Shown here piece by piece: positions 16,727 to 25,798 of a stretch of 62,776 nt of DNA. The notes beneath the pieces are model-generated. The model searched no databases, was not told the DNA's origin, and was given only the letters and a program-made list of their open reading frames with translations. Every line of letters starts with the position of its first letter. The first letter of the stretch is position 1. This stretch comes from an uncultured Alistipes sp. (GTDB lineage: Bacteria > Bacteroidota > Bacteroidia > Bacteroidales > Rikenellaceae), in NCBI GenBank assembly GCA_910583985.1, contig CAJTYA010000016.1:1-62776 (forward strand). Direction: 5' to 3'. The position numbers and the translations under genes are program-made.

Positions 16727-18946
16727 TCAGGATTCGGCCCGGTCCGTCATCTCGAATACCAGCGTGCCGCCCTTCACGATGTCTTCGTGCCGGATGGTGA
16801 AACCTTCGACCGGCCGACCGTTCAGGCGGACCGATTCGACGTATTTGTTCTCCTTCGACAGGTTCCGGGCTTCCATCGTGAACGTTTTGCCGCCGGGGAG
16901 CCGCATCGTGATGCGATGGGCCTGCGGTGCGCCCAGCACGTATAGGCCCGACGCCGGATCGACCGGATAGAAACCCATGGCCGAGAAGATGTACCAAGCC
17001 GACATCTGTCCGCAGTCGTCGTTGCCGCAGAGCCCGTCGCGGCGGGCCAGATAGAAGCGGTCGAACACTTCGCGGACGAGGCGCTGGGTCTTGTGCGGCT
17101 GGTCGGCATAGTTGTACAGGTAGGCCACGTGGTGGCTCGGCTCGTTGCCGTGCGCGTACTGGCCGATGAGGCCCGTCACGTCCGACACCCATGCCACACC
17201 GCGCGGAGCCTCGTCCAGAAAGAACAGCGAGTCGAGTTTGGCGGCGAAGGCCCGCTTGCCGCCGATGAGTTCCACCAGTCCCGGCGCATCGTGCTGCACG
17301 TGCCATGTATATTGCCACGAGTTGCCCTCCGTGTAGTCGCCGCCCAGCAGTTCGTGGGCGATGAAGAACGGATCGAAGGGCGTGCGCCACGCTCCGGTCG
17401 TGTCGCGGGCCCGCATGAACCGCGTTTCGGGATCGAGCAGGTTCTTGTAGAACATCGACCGCCGGGCGAACAGGGCGCGGTCGTCCTCCTTGCCCAGCGC
17501 CTCGGCCATTCGGGCCACGCAACAGTCGTCGTAGGCCGATTCGAGCGTCCGGGAGACCGATTCCACGTTGACGATGTCGAACGGATAATAGCCGTATTTG
17601 GTGTAGCTTTCCCAGTCCGATTTCACGTGGCTGACCGTCGCGGCTTCGCGGATGGCCCGGTAGGCCTTCTGCGCGTCGAATCCCCGCGCGCCCTTGAGGT
17701 AGGCGTCCACGATGACCGGAATGGCGTGGTTGCCGATCATGCAGTAGGTCTCGCACAGGCCGTATTCGTTGGTCGGCAGCGCACCGGCCTCCTCGACGCG
17801 CTGCAACATCGAACGGATGAACGATTCGTTCGTTTCGGGGATGACGATCGTATAGAAGGGGTGCAGCGCCCGGTAGGTGTCCCACAGCGAGTAGTTCGTA
17901 TACAGGTCGCCGTCCGGACTCCGGTGGCGTTCCCCGTCCCAGCCCGTATAGGCTCCGTCCACGTCCGTCACCAGATTGGGCATCAGCAGTGCGTGGTAGA
18001 GCGACGTGTAGAACGATATGCGCTGGTCGTCGTCCATCGGGACGATGTCCAGCATCGCGAGGTGGCGCTCCCATATCCGGTCGGCGTTCCGGACCGCTTT
18101 GTCGAAGTTCCAGTGCGGAATTTCCTTTTCCATGTTCCGCAGGGCGCCCTGCTCGCCGGAGGTCGAAAGGCCTACCTTGACGCCGAGCGGCTTGCCCGTT
18201 CCGAACGTCAGGTGCATTTTGCAGACCGTGCCCGAAAGTTCCTTCGCGTCGGACCGCGTGCCGTCCTGCAACGACACGATCCGGGTGAACGGTTCCGAGA
18301 AGCGGATGCAGAAGTAATACCTGTGATCCTTGACGAAGCCTGCGGAGCGGCGCACGCCGACGAGGGTCCTGTCGTCGATGGCCCGGATCGAGCTTTCCGT
18401 GGTCCGGTCGCCGATGCCGTGGCCCAGATCGAGCACGAGGCTGCGGTCGGCTCCTTCGGGATAGGTGTAGCGGTGGAAGCCGGTGCGCGGAGCGAGCGTC
18501 ATTTCCGCCAGAATGTCGTAGTCGTCGAGCTGCACGGCATAATAGCCCGGACGGGCCGTCTCGCGGGCATGGTCGAAGCGGGAACGGTATCCCGCATCCG
18601 GATTCTCTCTGGGGCCCGCCTCGAAAACGGGTTCGCCCGTCACGGGCATGATGAGGATGTCGCCCATGTCGGGACATCCCGTGCCGCTGAGGTGCGTGTG
18701 CGAAAAGCCGATGATCGAGCCGTCGGCGTCGTGGTAGCCCGCGCAGTATTCCCATCCGGCGGTCCCGGTGTCGGGACCCACCTGCACCATGGCGAAGGGC
18801 AGCGTGGCTCCCGGATAGGTGTGTCCCACGGTGGCCGTTCCGATGAACGGATCGACATGGCGGGTGAGCGGGGCCTTGTCCGCCGCCGGAGCATGGCCGC
18901 CGGCCAAAGCGAGCAGACCGCAGAGTAAAGTCGTTCGGAGTTTCAT
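16727..18946 (-). CDS. glycoside hydrolase family 92 alpha-mannosidase
   Basis: 739 residues. The N-terminus (MKLRTTLLCGLLALAGGHAP) is a signal peptide, placing the enzyme in the periplasm or on the surface. Family stretches include VDPFIGTATVGHTYPGATLP, GFSHTHLSGTGCPDMGDIL, GDLYTNYSLWDTYRALHPF and GLCGNDDCGQMSAWYIFSAM with its Ca-binding and catalytic acids. GH92 enzymes are exo-alpha-mannosidases acting on N-glycan or yeast mannan, usually alpha-1,2. An exact TATATTTG element lies 31 nt upstream. It stands alone, with no SusC/SusD partner nearby. Confidence 0.92.
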   Translation of the reverse strand: MKLRTTLLCGLLALAGGHAPAADKAPLTRHVDPFIGTATVGHTYPGATLPFAMVQVGPDTGTAGWEYCAGYHDADGSIIGFSHTHLSGTGCPDMGDILIMPVTGEPVFEAGPRENPDAGYRSRFDHARETARPGYYAVQLDDYDILAEMTLAPRTGFHRYTYPEGADRSLVLDLGHGIGDRTTESSIRAIDDRTLVGVRRSAGFVKDHRYYFCIRFSEPFTRIVSLQDGTRSDAKELSGTVCKMHLTFGTGKPLGVKVGLSTSGEQGALRNMEKEIPHWNFDKAVRNADRIWERHLAMLDIVPMDDDQRISFYTSLYHALLMPNLVTDVDGAYTGWDGERHRSPDGDLYTNYSLWDTYRALHPFYTIVIPETNESFIRSMLQRVEEAGALPTNEYGLCETYCMIGNHAIPVIVDAYLKGARGFDAQKAYRAIREAATVSHVKSDWESYTKYGYYPFDIVNVESVSRTLESAYDDCCVARMAEALGKEDDRALFARRSMFYKNLLDPETRFMRARDTTGAWRTPFDPFFIAHELLGGDYTEGNSWQYTWHVQHDAPGLVELIGGKRAFAAKLDSLFFLDEAPRGVAWVSDVTGLIGQYAHGNEPSHHVAYLYNYADQPHKTQRLVREVFDRFYLARRDGLCGNDDCGQMSAWYIFSAMGFYPVDPASGLYVLGAPQAHRITMRLPGGKTFTMEARNLSKENKYVESVRLNGRPVEGFTIRHEDIVKGGTLVFEMTDRAES

Positions 18947-18976
18947 AGGTTTCGGTGTCGTTGAGGTTTCTTTGTA

Positions 18977-18984
18977 CAAATATA
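18977..18984 (-). promoter_or_regulatory. promoter of the GH92 gene
   Basis: Minus-strand TATATTTG matches the consensus and sits 31 nt before the ATG. Confidence 0.6.
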
Positions 18985-19171
18985 CGAATATATTCGACGT
19001 GAAAAACAGCGGATCCCGGCGAAAGTCCGGAGCGTGTCGGCATCGGAGGTCCTTCGAAGCGAATACGATATGTGCGGTCCGGAATTTCCGGAGCCGGACG
19101 CGGCAGGATACGGAAAGGCGAACGGACCGGATCGGAGAGTGTTCCGCGGTCCGGGTTCGGGTAAATTTCGT

Positions 19172-19179
19172 TACCTTTG
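19172..19179 (+). promoter_or_regulatory. promoter of the MATE gene
   Basis: TACCTTTG, exact TAnnTTTG match, 21 nt before the ATG at 19201. Confidence 0.55.
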
Positions 19180-19200
19180 CCGCTCATTCCCGAAAGCGTT

Positions 19201-20553
19201 ATGAATCTTGTCGGTCGATTCAGGGAGTATCTTCCCCAGTACCGGGCGAACCTGCGGCTCGCCCTGCCCGTCGTGTTGTCTCAGGCTGGGCAGGTGGTCG
19301 TCCAACTGGCCGACAATGCGATGGTGGGTCGGCTCGGAGCCCTTCCTCTGGCGGCGGTCTCGTTCGGCGGCGCCGTGTTCGTCATCTTCATGTTCTGGGG
19401 CACGGGGCTTTCGCTGGGCCTGACGCCGCTCGTGGGCGAAGCCTATGTGCGGGGCGGGTACCGTACCGCCGCGTCTTTCTTCCGGCATTCGATCGTGCTG
19501 TATACCGGCGTGGGTGTGCTGCTTTTTCTGCTGCTTCTGCTTTTGGGCGCCTTCATGGACCGTATGGGACAGGAACCCAAAGTCGTGGAACTGGCCCGGC
19601 CCTATTTCCTCTGTCTGGCTTGGTCCATCGTTCCGTTCATGCTGTACGCCGCCTTCAAGCAGTTTCTCGAAGGAATCGGCAATACGCGGACGGGAATGAT
19701 CGTCGTGCTGGCGTCCAACCTCATCAACATCGGGCTCAACTGGCTGCTCATCTACGGCAAGCTCGGTTTTCCCGCGATGGGGGCGACCGGGGCGGGGCTC
19801 GCCACGCTGGTTTCGAGGGTGTGCATGCCGCTGTTCATGGTGTTCTATTTCGTCGGCAACCGTTCGATGCGCCGTTATGTCCGTCTGTTCCCGGCGGCCG
19901 GGCGGGCGTGGCGGTGGATGCGCCGCCTGCTCGTCGTGGGGCTTCCCATTTCGATGCAGATGGTCACCGAGGTGTCGGCCTTCGCGCTTTCTTCCATCAT
20001 GATGGGATGGATCGGCGCGACGGAGCTGGCGGCCCACCAGATCGTCATCACCTTCGGCAACCTCGCCTTTATGATGATGGTCGGCGTGTCGACGGCCACG
20101 ACGATTCTGGTCAGCCACGAATACGGGGCGGGGCGCATCGGAGCCATGAGCCGGGCCGTGTCGGCTTCCATCCATCTGGGTCTGGCGTTCAACTTCCTGA
20201 CTATGCTCGCCTTCATCCTGCTGCGGTCCCGGATTCCGCTGCTGTTCAACGACGATCCGGCCGTGGTGGCCGTGGCGGCGCAGCTTTTCGTGCTGGCCGG
20301 CATCTACCAGTTTCCCGACGGGTTGCAGGTGGTGCTGGTCGGAGCGCTGAGGGGTATGCAGGACGTGCGGAGCGTCATGCGCTATGCGTTCGTGTCCTAT
20401 CTGCTGGTCAATCTGCCGGTCGGCTATCTGTGCGCTTTTCCGCTGGGTATGGGCGCTTCGGGCCTGTGGGTCGGCTTCATCTTCGGGCTCGGCGTGGCAG
20501 CTGTGCTCTATCGCCGGCGGTACCGCCGGCTGGTCCGGCAGCTCGGAGCGTGA
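19201..20553 (+). CDS. MATE-family multidrug efflux transporter
   Basis: 450 residues with twelve predicted membrane segments in two halves (NorM/DinF type). Typical stretches are LPVVLSQAGQVVVQLADNAM near the N-terminus, VLASNLINIGLNWLLIYGKL at the end of the first half and GAGRIGAMSRAVSASIHLGL in the second. MATE proteins export cationic drugs in exchange for Na+ or H+. The ATG is chosen over an in-frame extension that would include the promoter. Single-gene unit; substrate not predictable. Confidence 0.9.
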   Translation: MNLVGRFREYLPQYRANLRLALPVVLSQAGQVVVQLADNAMVGRLGALPLAAVSFGGAVFVIFMFWGTGLSLGLTPLVGEAYVRGGYRTAASFFRHSIVLYTGVGVLLFLLLLLLGAFMDRMGQEPKVVELARPYFLCLAWSIVPFMLYAAFKQFLEGIGNTRTGMIVVLASNLINIGLNWLLIYGKLGFPAMGATGAGLATLVSRVCMPLFMVFYFVGNRSMRRYVRLFPAAGRAWRWMRRLLVVGLPISMQMVTEVSAFALSSIMMGWIGATELAAHQIVITFGNLAFMMMVGVSTATTILVSHEYGAGRIGAMSRAVSASIHLGLAFNFLTMLAFILLRSRIPLLFNDDPAVVAVAAQLFVLAGIYQFPDGLQVVLVGALRGMQDVRSVMRYAFVSYLLVNLPVGYLCAFPLGMGASGLWVGFIFGLGVAAVLYRRRYRRLVRQLGA

Positions 20554-20847
20554 CGGGGCCGGCGTCCTTTGTTCTTCAAAGAAAAGCGAGAGCCCGAAGC
20601 ATGACGGACTTCCCGTCACGGTCGTCCTCCGTTCGGACGGGGCGGGTGCCGGATGATGGTTTCGGTTGAGGTGGGCCGGAAGCACGGGACGTCCCTTGCG
20701 GATTTTCGCTCCGTTCGGGGGGCGTATATCCGTGCCGGTTTTCGAAAAGAGAGAGTTCGTTCGCTTGCTGCAAAGTTTCGAGTCCTGTCGTCGCGCAGAT
20801 CCTCCGGGCTTCCGCTCCGTTCGGAAATTCGCCCGTCGTTTCGCGAC

Positions 20848-21888
20848 CTATCGCACCGTTTCGCCGTTTCCGGATATGGCTGCCGGACCGTTCGTCGGCC
20901 GTGCGTCCGTTTCGTGCCGGTCCGGATCGGAGAGGGAGGATGCGGTGCGTCCCGTCGTGCCGGATGTCCGGTCCGGTTCGATCGAGTACGTTTTGCCTTC
21001 GATGATGGCTTCCGTGGCGGGGAAAAGCGTGCGGGCTTCTTTTTCGAGCCGCGCCGCGTCTTTGTATCGCGACGAGAAGTGGCCGATGAGCAGCCACCCC
21101 GCTTCGGCTTTGAGAGCCGCCTTGGCCGCTTGCAGCGCGGTCGAATGTCCCGTTTTTTTCGCCAATGCCCTGTCTTCGTCTGCGAACGTGGCTTCGTGGT
21201 ACAGCAGATCCGCGCCTCGGACCCGTTCTGCGGCGCGGGGCGAATAGAGCGTGTCGCTCAGGTAGGCGTAGCTTCGTCCCCGGTAGGGGATGTAGGTGAG
21301 CCGTTCGTTGGAGACGATCGTGCCGTCGTCGAGCACGAGGTCCTCGCCGTTTTTGGCCGCGACGCATTGCGCGATGCCCAGACCGTACCGCGCCACGGCT
21401 TCCTTGCGGATGTTCCGCGGCGGCGTTTTTTCCCGGAACAGGAATCCCGCGGCGGGCACCCGGTGGCGTAGCGGAACGGAATAGACCTCCAGCACTTTGT
21501 TTTCGTACAGCAGCCGGTATTCGCGCGTGTCGATCTCCTGCCAGCGGACTTCGTAGGGCAGGGCCGAGTCGAAATAGGTCAGATGCGAAGCGAGGATTTC
21601 GCCGAAAGGCCGGGGGGCGAAGATCGGCAACGGTGTGCGCCGGCCCAGCAGGCCCAGCGTCGAAAGCAGACCGAAGATGCCGTAGACGTGGTCTCCGTGC
21701 AGGTGGGATAGAAATACGGCGTTGATCTTAAGCGGATTGATGCCGCATTTGCGCAATTGCAGTTGCGTGCCCTCTCCGCAGTCGATCAAAAAAAACTGCT
21801 CATGCACATTGAGTGCATGAGCAGTGGGGTTCCGTTTCGGTGTCGGCAAGGCCGAGCCGCTACCCAGTATGGTAACCCGAAACGTCAT
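20848..21888 (-). CDS. rnz: ribonuclease Z
   Basis: 346 residues, a metallo-beta-lactamase-fold endonuclease that trims tRNA 3' ends. GSGSALPTPKRNPTAH opens the protein, the metal motif SHLHGDH is at 61-67, GHST and the C-terminal LLIGHFSSRYKD complete the site. The last 45 or so residues after KTYSIEP are a low-complexity tail not usual in the family. It starts 10 nt after the rpsA stop codon. A complete intrinsic terminator lies inside codons 22-34, so most rpsA transcripts should stop before rnz is finished. Confidence 0.92.
   Translation of the reverse strand: MTFRVTILGSGSALPTPKRNPTAHALNVHEQFFLIDCGEGTQLQLRKCGINPLKINAVFLSHLHGDHVYGIFGLLSTLGLLGRRTPLPIFAPRPFGEILASHLTYFDSALPYEVRWQEIDTREYRLLYENKVLEVYSVPLRHRVPAAGFLFREKTPPRNIRKEAVARYGLGIAQCVAAKNGEDLVLDDGTIVSNERLTYIPYRGRSYAYLSDTLYSPRAAERVRGADLLYHEATFADEDRALAKKTGHSTALQAAKAALKAEAGWLLIGHFSSRYKDAARLEKEARTLFPATEAIIEGKTYSIEPDRTSGTTGRTASSLSDPDRHETDARPTNGPAAISGNGETVR
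21788..21825 (-). terminator. rpsA terminator embedded in the rnz coding sequence
   Basis: On the minus strand a perfect 13-bp stem (21825-21813 with 21807-21795, 5-nt loop) is followed at once by a run of eight T (21795-21788). It lies 74 nt after the rpsA stop and inside rnz codons 22-34. The shape is that of a textbook rho-independent terminator. Confidence 0.75.
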
Positions 21889-21898
21889 GGTGCAGCGA

Positions 21899-23740
21899 CT
21901 ATTCTTCCTTCGCTTCGGCGGCGCTTTCCATTCTGGCTTTGAGTTCGGCCAGCGAAGCGATGTCGCCGAGCGTCGTCTTTTCGACGGCTGCGTTGATTTT
22001 CTTCACGGAATCTTTGGCCGCGTCGTCGGCTTTGCGGCGTTCGGCTCTTTCGGCCTGTGCTTCCTGACGTTTCGCTTCTTCGAACAGACGCGTGTGCGAG
22101 AGCAGGATGCGTTTGGTGGCTTTCGAGAATTCGATCACCTTGAAGTCGAGCGTTTCGCCGGCTTTGGCCGTCGTACCGTCTTCTTTGACGAGCTGTTTGG
22201 CGGGAGCGAAACCTTCTACGTTTTCGCCTAACGAAACGATGGCGCCCTTGTCGGTCAGTTCGGTGATCGTACCCTGATGGATGCTGTCTACGGCGAACTG
22301 CTGTTCGAACGCGTTCCACGGGTTGTCTTCGAGCTGTTTGTGGCCGAGGCTCAGACGACGGTTGTCCTTGTCTATTTCCAGCACGACCACTTCGATGTCG
22401 GCCCCGATCTGCGTGAATTCGGCGGGGTGTTTCACCTTCTTGGTCCAGCTCAGGTCCGAAATGTGGATCAGACCGTCGATGCCTTCTTCGATTTCGACGA
22501 ATACGCCGAAGTTAGTGAAGTTGCGCACTTTGGCCTTGTGTTTCGATCCGACGGCGTATTTGAACTCGATATCGGCCCAGGGATCGGGCGTGAGCTGTTT
22601 GATGCCCAGCGACATCTTGCGTTCTTCGCGGTCGAGGGTCAGGATAACGGCTTCCACTTCGTCGCCCACCTTCATGAATTCCTGTGCCGAGCGCAGGTGC
22701 TGGCTCCACGACATTTCCGATACGTGGATGAGGCCTTCGACGCCCGGAGCGATTTCGATGAACGCACCGTAGTCGGCCATCACGACCACTTTGCCCTTGA
22801 CCTTGTCGCCCACTTTGAGGTCGGCGCTCAAGGCATCCCACGGGTGCGGAGAGAGCTGTTTGAGACCCAGCGCGATCCGTTTCTTCGCGTCGTCGAAGTC
22901 GAGGATCACGACGTTGAGCTTCTGGTCGAGGCGAACGATCTCTTCGGGATGGTTCACGCGGCCCCAGCTCAGGTCGGTGATGTGGATCAGACCGTCCACG
23001 CCGCCCAGGTCGATGAACACGCCGTAGGAGGTGATGTTCTTGACGGTACCTTCGAGAATCTGTCCCTTTTCGAGTTTGGACATGATTTCCTTCTTCTGGG
23101 CTTCCAGCTCGGCTTCGATGAGGGCCTTGTGCGAAACGACGACGTTGCGGAATTCCTGATTGATCTTGACGACCTTGAATTCCATCGTCTTGTCGACGTA
23201 GATGTCGTAGTCGCGGATCGGTTTGACGTCGATCTGCGAACCGGGCAGGAACGCTTCGATGCCGAATACGTCCACGATCATACCGCCCTTGGTGCGGCAC
23301 TTGATGTAACCCTTGATGATTTCGTCTTTTTCGAGGGCTTCGTTCACTCGGTCCCACGAACGCAGCTGGCGGGCTTTCTTGTGCGAGAGCACGAGCTGGC
23401 CTTTCTTGTCTTCGGCGCTTTCGACGTACACTTCGACCTTCTCGCCGAGAGCCAGTTCGGGGTTGTATCTGAATTCGCTGATGGGGATGATGCCTTCCGA
23501 CTTATAGCCGATGTTGACGACCACTTCGCGTTTGGTGATACCGATGACGGTACCTTCCACCACTTCGCCCACCTGCACTTTCGAGAGGGTCTGGTCGTAC
23601 TTGGCCGCGATTTCGTCTTTCGATTCGGTGTAGATACCCGAATCGTGTTCGTAGGCGTCCCAGTCGAACGAGGCGAGATCCACCTGCGCCGCCGTTTTGA
23701 CGGCTTTCTTTTCTTCCTGATTTTCGTTTGTCGTTGTCAT
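21899..23740 (-). CDS. rpsA: 30S ribosomal protein S1
   Basis: 613 residues with six S1 RNA-binding repeats: VGEVVEGTVIGITKREVVVN, then the degenerate DEIIKGYIKCRTKGGMIVD, then KGQILEGTVKNITSYGVFID, VGDKVKGKVVVMADYGAFIE, VGSKHKAKVRNFTNFGVFVE and VDSIHQGTITELTDKGAIVS. It brings mRNA to the 30S subunit. A charged C-terminal tail follows the last repeat. An in-frame ATG 12 codons upstream is possible; the downstream one (MTTTNENQEE) is preferred. An excellent promoter lies 113 nt upstream. Confidence 0.93.
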   Translation of the reverse strand: MTTTNENQEEKKAVKTAAQVDLASFDWDAYEHDSGIYTESKDEIAAKYDQTLSKVQVGEVVEGTVIGITKREVVVNIGYKSEGIIPISEFRYNPELALGEKVEVYVESAEDKKGQLVLSHKKARQLRSWDRVNEALEKDEIIKGYIKCRTKGGMIVDVFGIEAFLPGSQIDVKPIRDYDIYVDKTMEFKVVKINQEFRNVVVSHKALIEAELEAQKKEIMSKLEKGQILEGTVKNITSYGVFIDLGGVDGLIHITDLSWGRVNHPEEIVRLDQKLNVVILDFDDAKKRIALGLKQLSPHPWDALSADLKVGDKVKGKVVVMADYGAFIEIAPGVEGLIHVSEMSWSQHLRSAQEFMKVGDEVEAVILTLDREERKMSLGIKQLTPDPWADIEFKYAVGSKHKAKVRNFTNFGVFVEIEEGIDGLIHISDLSWTKKVKHPAEFTQIGADIEVVVLEIDKDNRRLSLGHKQLEDNPWNAFEQQFAVDSIHQGTITELTDKGAIVSLGENVEGFAPAKQLVKEDGTTAKAGETLDFKVIEFSKATKRILLSHTRLFEEAKRQEAQAERAERRKADDAAKDSVKKINAAVEKTTLGDIASLAELKARMESAAEAKEE

Positions 23741-23852
23741 AGCTTTCGCTTGTTTGAAAATTAGTGAGTTAGACATTATTTATAGAGCTTTTCGCCGCAC
23801 CGCCGCAGGCCCTTCGTCTCCTTGGGGGCGGACAGCGGGCGAAAAAGCACCG

Positions 23853-23860
23853 CAAAGGTA
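23853..23860 (-). promoter_or_regulatory. rpsA promoter
   Basis: Minus-strand TACCTTTG preceded by TTTG with a 20-nt spacer: both elements of the Bacteroidetes vegetative promoter are exact. Confidence 0.7.
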
Positions 23861-24021
23861 AGCAAATAATCGGCGATTGTCAAAGAAGTCTGTGTTTTAG
23901 GTCCGATTTGCCGTCGTTTTTTGAATATTGGTCCGAAAACTGTACCTTTCCTTCCGCTTCGCCGCGGCTTTTCCGGTCGGAAGGACCGGCGGCGGCGCAT
24001 TCATTCCAAAATCGTTTTCAT

Positions 24022-25698
24022 ATGTCCGATACCGTAAAGATCCATTGTGAAAATACGGGCAGCAGCCTGTTCGTCCGTCGGGGCACGACCTTGCTCGAAG
24101 TGCTCGAAATCCTTTCGCTCAAAAGCGAGAGCGGACAGCCTTTTCTGGCCGCCTACGTCAACAACCGCCTCAAGGAGCTCGACTTCACGATCTATTCGCC
24201 CGTGACGCTCCGCTATATCGACATCACCCATTTCGAGGGAATGCGCGTCTACGAGCGGACGCTGTTCTTCGTCCTGCACAAGGCCGTCTCCGACCTGTTT
24301 CCCGGCGGCAAGCTCCACATCAAGCACTCCGTGGCCAAAGGGTTCTACTGCGAGATCGAGGGCATGGAGGATATGCCCGAAACCGAAATCGCCCGCATCG
24401 CCGAACGCATGCGGGAGATCATCGCCCGCAACATCCCCATCGTGCGGCAGAAAGTACGTTCCGAGGAGGCCGAGGCGATGTACGAGCGTCTGGGGCTCGA
24501 CGCCAAGATTTCGCTGTTGCGGACCCGGCCCCACCTGTATGTCACCGTCTACAGCATGGCCGATCTGGTCGGTTATTTCTACGGTTCGCTGGCCGTCTCC
24601 ACGGGTTACCTCGGCGGATTCGACCTGCACAAATACTACAAGGGCTTCCGCGTGGCGGTGCCTTCGCGCACCGATCCTTCGCGCATCGAGGAGCTCGTGC
24701 CGCAGGACAAGATGTTCGAGGTGTTCAGCGAGTTCACGCGTTGGGTCGAGATCATCGGCGTGGCCAGCATCGGTGCGCTCAACGCCCGGATTCTCGACGG
24801 CAAGGGAGGCGAACTGATCCGCATCGCCGAGGCGTTGCACGAGAAGAGCCTCGGCCGCATCGCCGACCGGATCTTCGACCGGCATGCCGAGGGCGGGGCG
24901 AAGATCGTGCTCATTTCGGGTCCCTCGTCCAGCGGGAAGACGACGTTCGCCAAACGGCTGGGCATCCAGCTCTCCATTCTGGGCATGGACCCCGTGCTGA
25001 TTTCGCTCGACGATTATTTCGTCGACCGCGAGCACACGCCGCGGGACGAAAAGGGCGACTACGACTACGAGGCGCTCGAAGCCGTCGACGTGGCGACGTT
25101 CAACGACGATCTTTCGCGCCTGCTCCGGGGCGAGGAGGCGGAGATTCCCCGCTACAATTTCATCACCGGGCAGCGCGAATACGTCGGGCGCAGGCTCCGC
25201 ATGACGGAACGTGCGGTGCTGATCGTCGAGGGCATCCACGGCCTGAACCCCAACCTCACGCCGCACATCGAGGCGAAAATGAAGTTCAAGATTTACGTTT
25301 CGGCCCTCACTTCCATCGCGATGGACGACCTCAACCGCATCGCCACGACCGACAACCGGCTCATCCGCCGCATCGTGCGCGATTACCGCACGCGCGGCAG
25401 CAATGCCATCGACACGCTGCGTCGCTGGGAGAGCGTGCGCCGGGGCGAGGACCGGCACATTTTCCCCAATCAGGAGCAGGCCGACGTGATGTTCAACTCG
25501 TCGCTGTTCTACGAGCTGGCCGTACTGAAAGATTACGCGTGGCCGCTGCTTCGGGAGGTGCCCGATGCGGTTCCCGAATTCGGCGAGGCGAGGCGCCTGC
25601 TCAAGTTCCTCGACCACTTCGTGCCGCTGGACGCCGCGGAGATACCCCCGACCTCCATCCTGCGCGAATTTGTCGGCGGGAGCTGCTTCGAATATTGA
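24022..25698 (+). CDS. nucleoside (uridine) kinase with N-terminal TGS/ThrRS-like region
   Basis: 558 residues in three parts. Residues 1-60 resemble a TGS domain (VKIHCENTGSSLFVRRGTTL), the middle resembles the threonyl-tRNA synthetase second additional domain (HSVAKGFYCEIEG), and from about residue 290 a phosphoribulokinase/uridine kinase domain begins with P-loop GPSSSGKTT near 300-308. ISLDDYFVDREHTPRDE and VEGIHGLNP are the kinase-family motifs. This fused architecture is common in Bacteroidetes and Firmicutes; the true substrate is not settled. TACCTTTC at 23943-23950 may be its promoter. Confidence 0.85.
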   Translation: MSDTVKIHCENTGSSLFVRRGTTLLEVLEILSLKSESGQPFLAAYVNNRLKELDFTIYSPVTLRYIDITHFEGMRVYERTLFFVLHKAVSDLFPGGKLHIKHSVAKGFYCEIEGMEDMPETEIARIAERMREIIARNIPIVRQKVRSEEAEAMYERLGLDAKISLLRTRPHLYVTVYSMADLVGYFYGSLAVSTGYLGGFDLHKYYKGFRVAVPSRTDPSRIEELVPQDKMFEVFSEFTRWVEIIGVASIGALNARILDGKGGELIRIAEALHEKSLGRIADRIFDRHAEGGAKIVLISGPSSSGKTTFAKRLGIQLSILGMDPVLISLDDYFVDREHTPRDEKGDYDYEALEAVDVATFNDDLSRLLRGEEAEIPRYNFITGQREYVGRRLRMTERAVLIVEGIHGLNPNLTPHIEAKMKFKIYVSALTSIAMDDLNRIATTDNRLIRRIVRDYRTRGSNAIDTLRRWESVRRGEDRHIFPNQEQADVMFNSSLFYELAVLKDYAWPLLREVPDAVPEFGEARRLLKFLDHFVPLDAAEIPPTSILREFVGGSCFEY

Positions 25699-25769
25699 CG
25701 GAATGTAACTTTTTTCTTCGACGGACGGACGTTTTGTTATCCGGGGTTTCCATTTCGGGCGTAAATAGT

Positions 25770-25777
25770 TACCTTTG
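25770..25777 (+). promoter_or_regulatory. gcvP promoter
   Basis: TACCTTTG matches TAnnTTTG; TTTC 19 nt upstream is a near match to the -33 TTTG. The ATG follows 21 nt later. No glycine riboswitch fold was recognised in this short leader. Confidence 0.55.
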
Positions 25778-25798
25778 TCTTTATTAAAATCAAAACGT

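Noticed and set aside
15747..19187. 1146-codon minus-strand frame spanning clpC's end and the GH92 gene
   Set aside because: Wrong frame relative to the GH92 gene; Arg/Pro-rich shadow composition.
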